Notes: generated by a model not told the origin, from the letters alone. A DNA stretch of 64,000 nt from Solirubrobacterales bacterium (GCA_027449125.1 DAIDME010000045.1:1-64000), one strand, 5' to 3'; shown: positions 1 through 8,974, numbered from the stretch's first letter. Translations and numbers: made by a program.

Positions 1-2
1 TC

Positions 3-140
3 GAGAGCTACCTCCAGGCCAACAACGACAACCCCCAACCGTTCGTGTGGACCCAAACCGCCGAGCAGATCCTGGAGAAAGTCCGACGCGGTCGCCTCAC
101 CCTCGAACAATCACCAACTAAAACCGAGACACTACACTAG
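3..140 (+). CDS. IS630-family transposase, C-terminal fragment (cut by window edge)
   Basis: The first 45 codons read open from the window edge to a TAG. They contain the phrase PQPFVWTQTAEQILEKV, which resembles the conserved tail of IS630/Tc1-type DDE transposases (PFxWTxTAxxIL). The catalytic DDE residues would lie to the left and are not visible, so it cannot be said whether the copy is intact. Its stop overlaps the stop of the convergent metallopeptidase by two bases, so the element ends directly against that gene. No terminal inverted repeat can be identified from this side alone. Family assignment is by motif recognition. Confidence 0.6.
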   Translation, partial: ESYLQANNDNPQPFVWTQTAEQILEKVRRGRLTLEQSPTKTETLH

Positions 141-826
141 AGGCCGAGCCCGCCGACGCCGCGCTCGTTCCAGCCGAGATGGTGGGCGAGCTCGTGGCGC
201 AGCGTGCGCGTCACCTGCTCGCGCAGCAGCTCGGGGTCGTGACCGAAGTCGCGCATGAGCGTGTCACGGAAGATCACGATGCGGTCGTGGAAGTAGTTCT
301 GCACCACGGTGTCACCCTGGTAGAGGCCGTAGGCGCCGCGGCGTCCCGGTCCGGTGCGCACAGTCGCTCCACCGTCCGAGACGACGATCGCGACGTGCTC
401 CAGGGCGCGATGAAACTCGAGCGGTAGCTCGTCGACCGCCATTCGGACCAGCGCCCGGAAGTCCTCGTCGCTCTCGGTCAGGAGCGCGTCCTGCTCTTCG
501 GTGTCACCGAACTCGAGCGGCTCGTCGTACCCCCACGGGTCCTCTGCAGCCAGCCGTTCGGCACGTTGGACCAGCGCCTCGAAGTCGTCCTCTGAGGCGG
601 GCGACTGCCAGTTGGCGAAGTGCACGAGCGAGAGCACGATCACGCTGGTCACCACAGCCGCTCCGAGCACCACGACCGAGATCATCTCCACGATCCTCAG
701 CAATCCGGTCGCGCGCAGACCGGTGGCCAGCGCGAAGATCCCGAACCCCGACACCAGCGCAGCCAGCGCCGAGAGCAGGATCGCCTTGGCGCTCGCCGGT
801 GTCTGTCGGGTCGGGAGCCGTCGCAT
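137..826 (-). CDS. Membrane-anchored zincin-like metallopeptidase
   Basis: A 229-residue protein with two hydrophobic segments near residues 11-31 and 43-66, an acidic linker, and a C-terminal Zincin_1-type domain. The extended zinc motif HELAHHLGWNERG sits at the very C-terminus (first His about residue 211), with LYGLYQG-like and FHDRIVIFRDTL phrases before it, as in the small actinobacterial zincin family (PF06262). Substrates of that family are unknown. The ATG at 826 is preferred over an upstream GTG at 883 because it begins 4 bases after the acyl-CoA dehydrogenase stop, suggesting coupled translation. The membrane anchor is unusual for a family usually seen as short soluble proteins. 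Confidence 0.75.
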   Translation of the reverse strand: MRRLPTRQTPASAKAILLSALAALVSGFGIFALATGLRATGLLRIVEMISVVVLGAAVVTSVIVLSLVHFANWQSPASEDDFEALVQRAERLAAEDPWGYDEPLEFGDTEEQDALLTESDEDFRALVRMAVDELPLEFHRALEHVAIVVSDGGATVRTGPGRRGAYGLYQGDTVVQNYFHDRIVIFRDTLMRDFGHDPELLREQVTRTLRHELAHHLGWNERGVGGLGL

Positions 827-830
827 CGCT

Positions 831-1985
831 TCAGCGCAGACTGCGCGCCACCACCAGGCGCTGGATCTCGTTGGTGCCCTCATAGATCTGGGTGATCTTG
901 GCGTCTCGCATCATGCGCTCGACCGGGTAATCGTTGACATAGCCGTATCCGCCGAGGATCTGTACCGCCTCGACGGTGACCTCCATGGCCGTGTCGGAGC
1001 AGAACAGCTTCGCCATCGCCGAGTACTTGCCGAGCTCACGGTCGCCGCGGTCGGCACGGCAGCAGGCCTGGTAGAGGAGCTCGCGCCCCGCCGCACACTT
1101 GGTTTCCATGTCCGCCAGCTTGAACTGGATCGCCTGGAAGCTGTTGATCGGCTGGCCGAAGGCGCGGCGCTCGCGAGCGTAGGCGGCGGCGTAGTCGGTG
1201 GCGCCCTGGGCGATGCCCAGCGCCTGCGCCGCCACACCGAGGCGCGAGCGGTCGAGCGTGCCCATCGCCACCTTGAACCCCTGCCCAACCTCGCCAATCA
1301 CGTTCGCCGCCGGCACCCGCACGTCCTCGAACACGGGCGAGCCGGTCGGCGAGGCGCGGATGCCGAGCTTGTGCTCGAGCTTGCCGACTCCGAAGCCCGG
1401 CCGGTCGGCCTCGACGACGAACGCGGTGATCCCGCGCGAGTGGCCTGCGCTGCGGTCTGTTACGGCAAACACACAGTAGAAGTCGGCGATCCCGGTGTTG
1501 GTGATCCAGGCTTTGCTGCCGTTGATCACCCAGTCGTCGCCGTCCCGCGTCGCGGTGGTCAGCATCGCACCCGGATCGGAACCGGCCTCGGCTTCTGAAA
1601 GCGCAAAGGCGGGCGACATCTCGCCGGTGGCGCAGCCCGGCAGCAGTCGTCGCTTCAGCTCCTCCGACCCGTACAGGCGGATCGGCAGCGTGCCGAGGTC
1701 CTGGATCATCAGGATCAACGCCGTCGAGGCGTCGGCCTTGGCGATCTCCTCCACAGCGATGTTGAGCATCAGCGTGCCTGTGCCGGTGCCCCCGTATTCA
1801 GCCTCGAACGGCAGTCCGAGGATGTCCTGCTCGGCCAGAAGGGCCCGCAGGTCGTGCGGGTACTGCGCGTCGCGGTCGATCTCCGGCGCGCGCGGGGCGA
1901 TGCGTTCGCGCGCGATCTGCCGGATCGTGTCACGCAGCTCGACGTGCTCGGGCGGAACGGTGTAGAGATCCGCTAGGGCTGACAC
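831..1985 (-). CDS. Acyl-CoA dehydrogenase
   Basis: A 384-residue flavoenzyme of normal family length, expected to catalyse FAD-dependent alpha,beta-dehydrogenation of acyl-CoA in fatty-acid or branched-chain degradation. Visible signatures are the N-terminal helical domain, the FALSEAEAGSD flavin-contact phrase near residue 150, the middle beta domain (SKAWITNTG), and the C-terminal YEGTNEIQ segment (about 368-375) whose first Glu is the usual catalytic base of short-chain and isovaleryl types. Chain-length specificity cannot be read from the sequence. The downstream peptidase begins almost immediately. A hairpin separates the gene from the NlpC/P60 gene upstream, and a 14-bp palindrome lies just before the start. 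Confidence 0.93.
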   Translation of the reverse strand: MSALADLYTVPPEHVELRDTIRQIARERIAPRAPEIDRDAQYPHDLRALLAEQDILGLPFEAEYGGTGTGTLMLNIAVEEIAKADASTALILMIQDLGTLPIRLYGSEELKRRLLPGCATGEMSPAFALSEAEAGSDPGAMLTTATRDGDDWVINGSKAWITNTGIADFYCVFAVTDRSAGHSRGITAFVVEADRPGFGVGKLEHKLGIRASPTGSPVFEDVRVPAANVIGEVGQGFKVAMGTLDRSRLGVAAQALGIAQGATDYAAAYARERRAFGQPINSFQAIQFKLADMETKCAAGRELLYQACCRADRGDRELGKYSAMAKLFCSDTAMEVTVEAVQILGGYGYVNDYPVERMMRDAKITQIYEGTNEIQRLVVARSLR

Positions 1986-2000
1986 CCCACCAATGCTACC

Positions 2001-2014
2001 CCTCGCGCGCGAGG
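2001..2014. promoter_or_regulatory. Perfect 14-bp palindrome before the acyl-CoA dehydrogenase start
   Basis: CCTCGCGCGCGAGG is a perfect palindrome centred about 22 bases upstream of the start codon at 1985. Its position would suit a repressor operator, for example for a TetR-type fatty-acid regulator. No regulator gene is nearby, and G+C-rich palindromes arise easily in this genome, so this is only a candidate. Confidence 0.25.
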
Positions 2015-2039
2015 CTCACCCGTTTTGACGTGGCGAGCC

Positions 2040-2070
2040 GGTCTCGCGACGGGGCTTTCGTCGCGAGACC
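2040..2070 (-). terminator. Rho-independent-like hairpin after the NlpC/P60 gene
   Basis: GGTCTCGCGAC (2040-2050) pairs perfectly with GTCGCGAGACC (2060-2070) around a 9-base loop, giving an 11-bp stem. It lies between the stop of the wall-hydrolase gene (2107) and the acyl-CoA dehydrogenase start. There is no U-tract on the minus-strand transcript, as is common for terminators in high-G+C bacteria. It likely separates the two transcription units. Confidence 0.6.
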
Positions 2071-2106
2071 GCGCCAGGTGCGCGCCCGCCCGGCCGGCGC
2101 GCGCGC

Positions 2107-3192
2107 TCACAAACCCTGCGGGTGGCGCGCCACGAAGCGCCCGTAACCGGGCTCCGCGATCCGCGTCGGCGACCAGCGGTCGTTGCCGTTGAGCGCCGTC
2201 TGGGCCGCAGTGTCGAACCACAGCCCGTCGATCTCCATGTACGCGTGGGTCGGGCCGTTGGTGTAGATCGTGACCCAGTCACCGCGCCCAGGGAGCCCGT
2301 ACTGCAGGAACTGCTCTGAGTCAAGCGGCGTCGCGAGCAGCCCGCCGGCGTGAAGGACGAAGCTCACAGACCCGGAGCAGTCGTAGCCCGGGGAGCTGAA
2401 CGAGGCATGCCCGCCCCCGTAGATGTAGGGGTCGAACGCGATGCTGTTGGCGGCGTCGAGCATCGTGACGATCGCCTGCGGGGTTCCCGGGGCGGGAACG
2501 GCGAGTCCGTCCACGAGCGACGCTTTGGGCACGCCGGTGCCGGTGGTGGTCGTGGTGCCCGTCGTGCCGGTGCCGGTCGTGCCCAGCCCGACGCCGCCGG
2601 TCAGGCCGGAGTCGCCGGCCGGCAGGGGCTGAGCGGGATCGGTAGCCGTGACGGCGACGCCGTTGGCCAGCTGGCTGGCTGCCTTCTCGCTCTCGGCGAT
2701 GTGAAGCTTGCGGCTCAAGAGGCGCTTGAGCGTGGAGATCGACTGCGGTCCCGCGATGCCGTCCACGATCAGGCCGTAGCGGCGCTGGAACTGCTCCAGG
2801 CGCCGCAGCGTGCGACGGTTGAAGTGGCCGCTGGCCCGAACCTGGAAGCCGAGCGCCGTGAGGTCGTGCTGGAGCACCAGCACATCGGTTCCGGACATGC
2901 CGAGCGAGAGCATGCGGCTGCCCAGCACGCGCGAGAGCAGCGCCCACTGACGGCGCTTCCCGCCTCGCTTGACCGGCGGCTTGGCCGCTGTACCGCTGCT
3001 CGGGCTGCCACCCGCACCGGTGGTGGCGGTCGTGGTCGTGGTGGCGGCTGGCGCCGCGGTGGTGGCCGTTGTGCCCAGTCCGCTACCGCCGGAGCCGCCC
3101 GCGGCCAGTGCCGGTGTGGCGCCGCACGCCAGGCACAGGACCGTTGCTGCTGCGAGGCGGTGTAACCCGGAAACAGCTCTGGAGTACAGCAA
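2107..3192 (-). CDS. Secreted NlpC/P60-like cell-wall hydrolase with peptidoglycan-binding domain
   Basis: A 361-residue exported protein. An N-terminal signal peptide (about residues 1-31, ending ATPALAA) is followed by a Gly/Thr/Ala linker, a PG_binding_1 repeat (about 92-160, with SGTDVLVLQHDLTALGF and VDGIAGPQS phrases), a second Gly/Thr linker, and a C-terminal NlpC/P60-type domain. The likely catalytic Cys is C272 in the YDCSGSVSF motif and the His is H316 in THAYMEIDGLWFD. The expected role is peptidoglycan peptide cleavage outside the cell. The leader carries a cyclic-di-AMP riboswitch, matching the known actinobacterial use of that switch to control wall hydrolases. Confidence 0.88.
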   Translation of the reverse strand: MLYSRAVSGLHRLAAATVLCLACGATPALAAGGSGGSGLGTTATTAAPAATTTTTATTGAGGSPSSGTAAKPPVKRGGKRRQWALLSRVLGSRMLSLGMSGTDVLVLQHDLTALGFQVRASGHFNRRTLRRLEQFQRRYGLIVDGIAGPQSISTLKRLLSRKLHIAESEKAASQLANGVAVTATDPAQPLPAGDSGLTGGVGLGTTGTGTTGTTTTTGTGVPKASLVDGLAVPAPGTPQAIVTMLDAANSIAFDPYIYGGGHASFSSPGYDCSGSVSFVLHAGGLLATPLDSEQFLQYGLPGRGDWVTIYTNGPTHAYMEIDGLWFDTAAQTALNGNDRWSPTRIAEPGYGRFVARHPQGL

Positions 3193-3194
3193 AC

Positions 3195-3360
3195 AGACCC
3201 CTTCTCTTTCTCGCGCCTACGGGGTTAGCTGTCGGGCTCGCGCTGAAAGAGTTTGCGCTACGCCACCGTCCGCGTGGCGATTCGCCCCGAGAGCCGCATC
3301 CGCGGCTCAACAACTGGTTCCCCCGCCCCGTCTCACGCTCGGTGAAACGGATTCGGCTGT
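3195..3360 (-). promoter_or_regulatory. Cyclic-di-AMP riboswitch (ydaO/yuaA type)
   Basis: Read on the minus strand, the leader of the NlpC/P60 gene contains the hallmark conserved blocks in order: CCGAATCC near the 5' side, GGGGGAACCAG, a variable hairpin (GAGCCGC...GCGGCTC), GGGGCGAATCGCC, then GCCCGACAGCTAACCCCGTA followed by GGCGCGAGAAAG. These match the ydaO-yuaA consensus as remembered, including the nearly invariant GACAGCTAAC(C)CCGTAGGCG tail. The switch ends only a few bases before the start codon at 3192, so it could act by transcription termination or by occluding the ribosome site. In known examples c-di-AMP binding turns expression off. Confidence 0.88.
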
Positions 3361-3473
3361 TTGTGCTCGCGGCAGCATAACACTGTGCCAACACGAATTT
3401 CCACCACGCCTAACATCCGCCGTCAGAAGCGGGCAGATGGTGCGGTCCGGGTGCGGGCGCGGGGCCCGCGTGC

Positions 3474-3503
3474 GGGGCGGCCAGCCGTGACGGCGGCCGC
3501 CCC
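3474..3503 (-). terminator. Hairpin terminator downstream of the cold-shock gene
   Basis: GGGGCGGCC (3474-3482) pairs with GGCCGCCCC (3495-3503), and inside it GCCG pairs with CGGC around a TGA loop with one bulged A, giving a 13-bp stem. It begins 11 bases past the cold-shock stop on the minus strand and would insulate that gene from the riboswitch leader downstream. Confidence 0.6.
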
Positions 3504-3514
3504 AACGGACCGGC

Positions 3515-3718
3515 CTACAGCTTCATCACGTTGATGGCCTTCGGGCCCTTCGGCCCGGCCTCCTCCTCGTAGGAGACCTTCGCGCCCTCCGCGAGCGAGC
3601 GGTAGCCGTCCGCGCTGATCGAGCTGTGGTGGACGAAGAGATCACGGCTGCCCTCATCGGGAGTGATGAAGCCAAACCCCTTCTCGTCGCTGAACCACTT
3701 GACTGTTCCTGTTGGCAT
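3515..3718 (-). CDS. csp: Cold-shock domain protein
   Basis: A 67-residue single cold-shock domain that binds single-stranded RNA/DNA and acts as an RNA chaperone. RNP1 (KGFGFI, residues 13-18) and RNP2 (LFVHH, 27-31) are both present, preceded by the typical GTVKWFSDE start. The ATG at 3718 is chosen over longer in-frame alternatives because it restores the canonical N-terminus and has a GGAGG Shine-Dalgarno site a few bases upstream. The gene is monocistronic, with its own hairpin terminator and a divergent neighbour upstream. The leader appears long, as is usual for csp genes. Which paralogue it is cannot be decided. Confidence 0.95.
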   Translation of the reverse strand: MPTGTVKWFSDEKGFGFITPDEGSRDLFVHHSSISADGYRSLAEGAKVSYEEEAGPKGPKAINVMKL

Positions 3719-3914
3719 TTGGGAGATTCCTCCAACTGTTAGTGCTTCTACCGCGAGGACGTCTCTCCCGACCACCGGTGCCTGCACATACTCCGCGCCG
3801 CCGCTTAAGGCGGCCTTACATTTGCGGAAGCTAGCAGGCGGGCGGCGCCGTGACGAGCTAGATACCCCCGGATAACGGGTTGTTCACAACACCTTTGCGC
3901 GGGAGAATGCCCTC

Positions 3915-4289
3915 GTGCGGTGGATCGTCGATGGCATGAACGTGATCGGCACGACGCCCGACGCGTGGTGGCGTGACCGTGATGGCGCAATGCTGAAGCT
4001 CGTGGACGCGCTCGAGCGGTGGGCCGCCAGCGAGGGCGAGGAGGTGACGGTGGTGTTCGAACGCAAGCCCTCGCCGCCGATCCGCTCGACCGTCGTGGAT
4101 GTCAGACACGCGCCCAAGCCCAAGGCCGACGCCGCGGACGATGAGATCGTGCGGCTGCTCCGTGAGGACGCACAACCGCAGGCGATCCGCGTGGTCACCT
4201 CCGACCGGGCGCTCGCCGACCGGGCGCACGCCGCCGGGGCGACCGTCGAGGCCGCGCAATCGTTCCGGCTGCGGATCGAAGCGCGCTGA
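3915..4289 (+). CDS. NYN (YacP-like) PIN-fold ribonuclease-like protein
   Basis: A 124-residue protein starting at GTG with MRWIVDGMNVIG, the characteristic first strand and Asp of NYN/PIN-fold nucleases of the YacP (PF05991) family. Further acidic residues appear in ADDEIVRLLRED and VVTSDRALADRA, which resemble the second and third metal-site segments. The family is linked to RNA processing or ribosome-associated cleavage, but this protein's substrate is unknown. The gene stands alone between the divergent csp gene and ftsH, whose start lies 112 bases downstream. Confidence 0.8.
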   Translation: MRWIVDGMNVIGTTPDAWWRDRDGAMLKLVDALERWAASEGEEVTVVFERKPSPPIRSTVVDVRHAPKPKADAADDEIVRLLREDAQPQAIRVVTSDRALADRAHAAGATVEAAQSFRLRIEAR

Positions 4290-4401
4290 CCTGCCGCGCC
4301 GCCGCGCTCGACACGTGGCACCGGCGCGGCGCGCGCTGCACGCGGCGGCGGCGCGATCGCTGCGCGCGGCGGCTTGCACGGGCTTGCGAGAATGTCTGCA
4401 G

Positions 4402-6513
4402 ATGGCAGACAAGGATCAGCGGCCAAAACCACCTGGCGGCAGGCTCGGCGGGCGCCTGCGACCGAGCGGCAAGCAGCTTGGCGGCCGCCCGCCCGGCAAC
4501 CAGCGCGACCGCCAAGCGGGCGGGCTGAGCGGACCGTCCCGGGCGCCCGGCCGGCGGCCCGGCCAGCCACCGGGTCCGGGTGGTACGGGCAGCAGCATGC
4601 GCGCCGGCGGCCCGCCCAGACCCGGGCCACGCCATCAGTGGGTCGTGCTGCTTGCGATCTTCGCCGTGCTGCTGGCCGTGAATCTGGCGGTCAGCTCGGC
4701 GGCGCTGACACCCGCGCGCGTGCGCATCCCCTACTCGCCCACCTTCATCGCCCAGCTGCGCGATCACAACGTTGCGTCGATCGACTCCACGCAGTACGCC
4801 ATCGACGGGACCTTCCGCAAGGCGGTGCGTTACCCGCCGGGCGACGCCGCCTCGACCCCGACGACGGCATTCTCGACGCAGATTCCGGCATTTGCCAATA
4901 ACTCGACCCTGCAGCAGCTGCTGGCCAAGGACGCCGCCACGATCGACGCGCAGAACCCCAATCAGGGCGCGTCGTTCATCGAAGAGGTCCTGTTCGGCTT
5001 CGGGCCGACCCTGCTCCTGGTGGCACTGCTCATCTTCATCATGCGCCGTGCGGCGTCCGGCGGCGGCGCCGGCGGCCTGATGTCGTTCGGGCGATCACGA
5101 GCTCGCCGGGTCGAGGCCACCGACCAGCCGGTGACCTTCACCGACGTGGCGGGGATCGACGAGGCCAAAGCGGAGCTGTCCGAGATCGTCGACTTCCTGC
5201 GCAGCCCCGACAAGTACCTCGCGTTGGGCGCCAAGATCCCGCGGGGGGTGCTGCTCAGCGGGCCGCCGGGGACCGGCAAGACGCTCCTGGCGCGAGCCGT
5301 GGCCGGCGAGGCCGGCGTGCCTTTCTTCCAGATGTCCGCCTCCGAGTTCGTCGAGATGATCGTCGGCGTCGGCGCGTCGCGCGTGCGCGACCTCTTTGCC
5401 CAGGCCAAGGCGGCGGCGCCGGCGATCATCTTCGTCGACGAGCTGGATGCGATCGGCCGCTCGCGATCGTCCGCGGGACCCAACATCGGTGGTGGTCACG
5501 ACGAGCGCGAGCAGACCCTGAACCAGATCCTGACCGAGATGGACGGCTTCGACGCCCGTACCGGCGTGATCGTGCTCGGCGCCACCAACCGTCCGGAGAT
5601 ACTCGACCAGGCGCTCCTGCGGCCGGGCCGCTTCGACCGGCGCGTCGTGGTGCAACCGCCGGACCGAGTGGGCCGGGAGGCGATCCTGCGCGTGCACACC
5701 CGATCGGTCCCGCTGAGCGAGGAGATCGAACTGGACCAGATCGCAGCCACCACACCCGGCATGGTGGGCGCAGACCTCGCCAACCTGGTGAACGAAGGCG
5801 CGCTGCTGGCGGCCAAGCGCAGCCATCCGTCGGTCACCCAGCAGGACTTCACGGACGCGCTGGAGCGGATCGTGCTGGGCGCCGCGCGCAGCGTCGTGAT
5901 CAGCGACGAGGACCGGCGACGAACGGCCTATCACGAGGCCGGACACGCCGTCGTCGGGATGCTCACCGCTGGGGCGGACCCCGTCCGCAAGGTTTCGATA
6001 ATCCCTCGCGGCCAGGCTCTGGGCGTGACCTTCTCGGCGCCCGATGCCGACCGCTTCAACCTCGACCAGCGCCACCTGCTGGCGCAGATCAAGGTCGCGC
6101 TCGGCGGCCGCTGCGCCGAGGAGATCGTGTTTGGCGACCTGACCACCGGGGCCGAGTCAGACATCCAGCACCTGACACGGATCGCGCGCTTCATGGTCGG
6201 GCGCTGGGGCATGAGCACCGCCATCGGCCCGGTGGCAGTGCTGCCCCAGGAGGGCACGAGCATGCTGCTGCCCGGCGTCTCAGAGACCTCTGAGAAGACC
6301 CAGCAGCTGGTGGATGAAGAGGTCCACAGGATCGTGCAGGACGCCCACCGTGACGTGCTCACGCTGCTGCGCGAGCATCGCGGGCAGCTGGACGACCTCG
6401 TGGCCGAGCTGCTCCTCCACGAGACGCTCGACATGGCCGACGCGTACAGGGCAGCCAGGATCGACGTACCCGGCCAGCAGCGTGAGCAGCAGCCGGCGCT
6501 GGCCGGCGATTAG
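4402..6513 (+). CDS. ftsH: ATP-dependent zinc metalloprotease FtsH
   Basis: A 703-residue membrane AAA+ protease. A Gly/Pro/Arg-rich cytoplasmic N-terminus (1-76) precedes the first membrane span (about 78-98). An extracytoplasmic segment and a second span (about 203-217) follow, then the AAA domain with Walker A GPPGTGKT (287-294), Walker B IIFVDELD (D346, E347) and an arginine-finger region (RPGRFDRR). The peptidase domain has the zinc motif HEAGH (H511-H515). It degrades misassembled membrane proteins and selected cytosolic proteins. The ATG at 4402 is the start that directly precedes the basic N-terminal tail; a longer reading would run through the preceding gene. The extended basic N-terminus is longer than in most FtsH proteins. 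Confidence 0.96.
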   Translation: MADKDQRPKPPGGRLGGRLRPSGKQLGGRPPGNQRDRQAGGLSGPSRAPGRRPGQPPGPGGTGSSMRAGGPPRPGPRHQWVVLLAIFAVLLAVNLAVSSAALTPARVRIPYSPTFIAQLRDHNVASIDSTQYAIDGTFRKAVRYPPGDAASTPTTAFSTQIPAFANNSTLQQLLAKDAATIDAQNPNQGASFIEEVLFGFGPTLLLVALLIFIMRRAASGGGAGGLMSFGRSRARRVEATDQPVTFTDVAGIDEAKAELSEIVDFLRSPDKYLALGAKIPRGVLLSGPPGTGKTLLARAVAGEAGVPFFQMSASEFVEMIVGVGASRVRDLFAQAKAAAPAIIFVDELDAIGRSRSSAGPNIGGGHDEREQTLNQILTEMDGFDARTGVIVLGATNRPEILDQALLRPGRFDRRVVVQPPDRVGREAILRVHTRSVPLSEEIELDQIAATTPGMVGADLANLVNEGALLAAKRSHPSVTQQDFTDALERIVLGAARSVVISDEDRRRTAYHEAGHAVVGMLTAGADPVRKVSIIPRGQALGVTFSAPDADRFNLDQRHLLAQIKVALGGRCAEEIVFGDLTTGAESDIQHLTRIARFMVGRWGMSTAIGPVAVLPQEGTSMLLPGVSETSEKTQQLVDEEVHRIVQDAHRDVLTLLREHRGQLDDLVAELLLHETLDMADAYRAARIDVPGQQREQQPALAGD

Positions 6514-6548
6514 GGCGCGCGCTGCGAGCCGGTCCGTGTCGGCCGCCC

Positions 6549-6839
6549 TCAGTCGCCGAGGTGGGTCATCCGCGCGAGTGCCTCGTGACACTCGACCACA
6601 CGCTGCTTGACCGGATCGTCGTCTGGCCGGTCGTGCACCAGATCCCAGGTGCGGTCGGCGATCTCCCTGGCCGTCACCGGCGTGGCCAGATCCCATAGGC
6701 GATCCACCAGCCGAAGTTCGAACTGCTCGATCTGGGCGGCGGGGTCGCCGGGCGGCATCTTCGGCAAGGGCTCACCGACGGTCTCGCGCCACATGCCGCT
6801 GGCGACAAGAAGCCTGTTGCGCAGCTGAATCTGATCCAT
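6549..6839 (-). CDS. Small conserved-looking hypothetical protein
   Basis: A 96-residue soluble protein starting MDQIQLRNRLLVASG. It is mostly helical and mixed-charge, with no membrane segment, cysteines or recognisable motif. It is convergent with ftsH (36 bases between stops) and divergent from exonuclease III (96 bases between starts), so it has its own promoter region. Coding is supported by good codon use and by the fact that the longer open frame covering it extends senselessly through xth. Function unknown. Confidence 0.6.
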   Translation of the reverse strand: MDQIQLRNRLLVASGMWRETVGEPLPKMPPGDPAAQIEQFELRLVDRLWDLATPVTAREIADRTWDLVHDRPDDDPVKQRVVECHEALARMTHLGD

Positions 6840-6935
6840 CGTCGTGATCCTAGAGCCGATCTGCCGCGCGTGCAGTCCCGAGGCGACCCATCCGCCGCGC
6901 GCCGCGCAGCGCTCAGCACATAAGCTCTGCCACCG

Positions 6936-7724
6936 GTGCTGTTCGTCACATGGAACGTGAACTCCCTGCGGGCCCGGCTGCCACGGGTGGCGGAGCTGCT
7001 CGCGCGGCACTGTCCCGATGTGGTCGCGCTGCAGGAGACCAAGTGCACGGATGCCAGCTTCCCAGCGAGCGAGCTGGCGGAGCTTGGGTATGAGTCGGTG
7101 CACAATTCCGGCGGGCAGTGGTCGGGGGTCGCCCTGCTCGTGCGCCGGCCGCTGCTGGTCAAGCGGCCCGTGCTGGGCCTCGACGGGGATACGGCGCCCG
7201 CAGAGGCACGCTGGTGCGAGGCGACGGCCGGCGGGATCCGCTTCGTCAGCGCCTACGTGCCCAACGGCCGTTCGCTCGAGAGCCCGGAGTACGACCGCAA
7301 GCTGGCGTTCATGGACGCCGCGGCCAAGCGGGCCGCGGCGATCCGCGGCGCGCATGCAGACCAGGGGCTGGTGATCGCGGGTGACTTCAACGTGGCTCCG
7401 GCCGATTGCGATGTCTACGACCCGCGCCCGCACGTCGGCCTCACGCACGTGAGCGGGGCGGAGCGCGACGCCCTCGCGACAATCCTCGCATCCGGCTCGC
7501 TGATCGACGCCTACAGGCACCTACACCCCGATCAGCAGCAATTCACCTGGTGGGACTACCGGGCGGGCAGCTTCCATAAGGGCATCGGCATGCGCATCGA
7601 CCTGACGCTCGTCGCACGCGAACTGGCGGGCGGGCTGATCGCCTGCGACATCGACCGCGACTTCCGCAAGGGTTTCAAGCCGTCAGACCACGCGCCCCTG
7701 CTGACGTGGCTCGGCGTCGGATAG
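6936..7724 (+). CDS. xthA: Exodeoxyribonuclease III (AP endonuclease family)
   Basis: A 262-residue EEP-fold nuclease expected to cleave DNA at abasic sites and to act as a 3'-5' exonuclease in base-excision repair. The signature residues are visible: TWNVNSLRARL at the N-terminus, the metal-binding Glu in ALQETKC, AYVPNGRS, the catalytic GDFNVAP, and the C-terminal SDHAPLL with its Asp-His pair. Length is normal for the family. The GTG start at 6936 puts the conserved first strand at residue 2. The flavin reductase gene begins 9 bases past the stop, so the two are probably co-transcribed. Confidence 0.93.
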   Translation: MLFVTWNVNSLRARLPRVAELLARHCPDVVALQETKCTDASFPASELAELGYESVHNSGGQWSGVALLVRRPLLVKRPVLGLDGDTAPAEARWCEATAGGIRFVSAYVPNGRSLESPEYDRKLAFMDAAAKRAAAIRGAHADQGLVIAGDFNVAPADCDVYDPRPHVGLTHVSGAERDALATILASGSLIDAYRHLHPDQQQFTWWDYRAGSFHKGIGMRIDLTLVARELAGGLIACDIDRDFRKGFKPSDHAPLLTWLGVG

Positions 7725-7733
7725 GCTGGCCCA

Positions 7734-8231
7734 GTGGCCGACGCATCGGAGCTGACCAAACCACACTCGGAGAACTTCCGCTCCGTGCTCGGGCGGCTAC
7801 CCACAGGCGTCGTGGTCGTCACCGGCGGCACGGGACGCCGGCCATCAGGCCTCGTCGTCGGTTCGTTCATGTCGGTCTCACTGGACCCTCCCCTGGTCGC
7901 GGTCTGCGTGGCCAAGACGTCAACCAGCTGGCCCACGATCGAGGCCGGCGGTCACTTCTGCGCGAACGTCCTGGCAGAGGGGCAGGAAGCGCTGGCACGC
8001 CAGTTTGCGGCCAGCGGCGGTGACAAGTTTGACGGTGTGAGCTGGCGACCGGCGCCGGCCAGCGGAGCACCGCTCCTGGCACAGGTCGCCGCCTGGATCG
8101 ACTGCCGCATCTACAAGCGCTACGAGGCCGGAGACCACTGGCTGGTGCTGGGCGAGGTGCTGGAGCTGAGCGGCATGAGCGACGGTGGCGCGCTGGTCTT
8201 CCACAGTGGCAGCTTTCGGCCACTGATCTGA
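7734..8231 (+). CDS. Flavin reductase-like FMN-binding protein
   Basis: A 165-residue split-barrel flavin reductase-type protein (Flavin_Reduct family). Diagnostic phrases are [39 protein letters not shown], and the C-terminal [12 protein letters not shown] with its conserved His. Such proteins reduce FMN/FAD with NAD(P)H, often to feed two-component monooxygenases, but no monooxygenase gene is near. It follows xthA with 9 bases between them and is read from GTG. The partner and physiological role are unknown. Confidence 0.88.
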   Translation: MADASELTKPHSENFRSVLGRLPTGVVVVTGGTGRRPSGLVVGSFMSVSLDPPLVAVCVAKTSTSWPTIEAGGHFCANVLAEGQEALARQFAASGGDKFDGVSWRPAPASGAPLLAQVAAWIDCRIYKRYEAGDHWLVLGEVLELSGMSDGGALVFHSGSFRPLI

Positions 8232-8248
8232 GCTGCCACGACTTCTTC

Positions 8249-8275
8249 GCAAACGCTCACATGGCAAGCCGATCA
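8249..8275 (+). promoter_or_regulatory. Weak candidate sigma-28-type promoter before the two-component genes
   Basis: GCAAACGC-N11-GCCGATCA has a good -10 and exactly the spacing of the flagellar promoters elsewhere in the window. Its -35 shares only the central CAA with TCAAG. The -10 ends 11 bases before the response-regulator ATG. It is offered as a candidate only. Confidence 0.3.
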
Positions 8276-8286
8276 TCTTTAGGGAC

Positions 8287-8964
8287 ATGGCTCACATCCT
8301 GGTCGTAGACGACGAGCCCGCGGTGCGGCGGGCACTGGAGCGCGCGCTGCGGCTCGAGCAGCACGACGTGGAGCTGGCCGAGAACGGCGAGCAGGCGCTC
8401 GATCAGCTGGCCGAGCGGCCGGTCGACGCGGTCGTGCTGGACGTGATGATGCCCGGCGTGGACGGCCTCGAGGTGTGCCGGCGCATGCGCGCCGGCGGCG
8501 ACAAGACGCCGGTGCTGATGCTCACCGCCCGCGATGCGATCGACGACCGCGTGCTGGGCCTCGACGTCGGTGCCGACGACTATCTCGTCAAGCCCTTCGC
8601 CCTGCGAGAGCTGCAGGCGCGTTTACGAGCGCTGCTGCGCCGGACCGGCGAGGACGGCGGCAGCACCGAGACGCTGCGCTTCGGCGACCTCGTGCTGGAC
8701 CCCGTAGCTCACCAGGTTCACCGCGGCGCGCGCCTGGTGGAGCTTTCAAAGACCGAGTTCCTGCTGCTCGAGCTGTTCATGAAGCACCCGCGCCAGGTGC
8801 TGACACGGTCGACCATCTTCGAGAACGTCTGGGGCTACGACTTCGGCCCGACCTCCAACGCGCTCGGTGTTTACATCGGCTACCTGCGCCGCAAGACCGA
8901 GGAGGGCGGCGAGCCGCGGCTCCTGCACACCGTGCGCGGCATCGGCTACGTGTTGCGGGACTGA
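8287..8964 (+). CDS. OmpR/MprA-type response regulator
   Basis: A 225-residue two-domain regulator. The receiver domain (1-120) has the acidic pair D8-D9, the phosphoacceptor D52 in VVLDVMMPG, the conserved Thr in LMLTARD, and Lys in YLVKPF. The C-terminal winged-helix domain (about 130-225) has [13 protein letters not shown], the recognition region and the final RGIGYVLRD hairpin. It is expected to bind tandem DNA repeats and act with the sensor kinase that starts 11 bases downstream. The sequence most resembles MprA/TcrA-like actinobacterial regulators. Targets are unknown. Confidence 0.93.
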   Translation: MAHILVVDDEPAVRRALERALRLEQHDVELAENGEQALDQLAERPVDAVVLDVMMPGVDGLEVCRRMRAGGDKTPVLMLTARDAIDDRVLGLDVGADDYLVKPFALRELQARLRALLRRTGEDGGSTETLRFGDLVLDPVAHQVHRGARLVELSKTEFLLLELFMKHPRQVLTRSTIFENVWGYDFGPTSNALGVYIGYLRRKTEEGGEPRLLHTVRGIGYVLRD

Positions 8965-8974
8965 GGGTTCACCG

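Noticed and set aside
501-1598. 365-codon plus-strand frame across the metallopeptidase and acyl-CoA dehydrogenase genes
   Set aside because: It overlaps two well-supported minus-strand genes and has no family resemblance.
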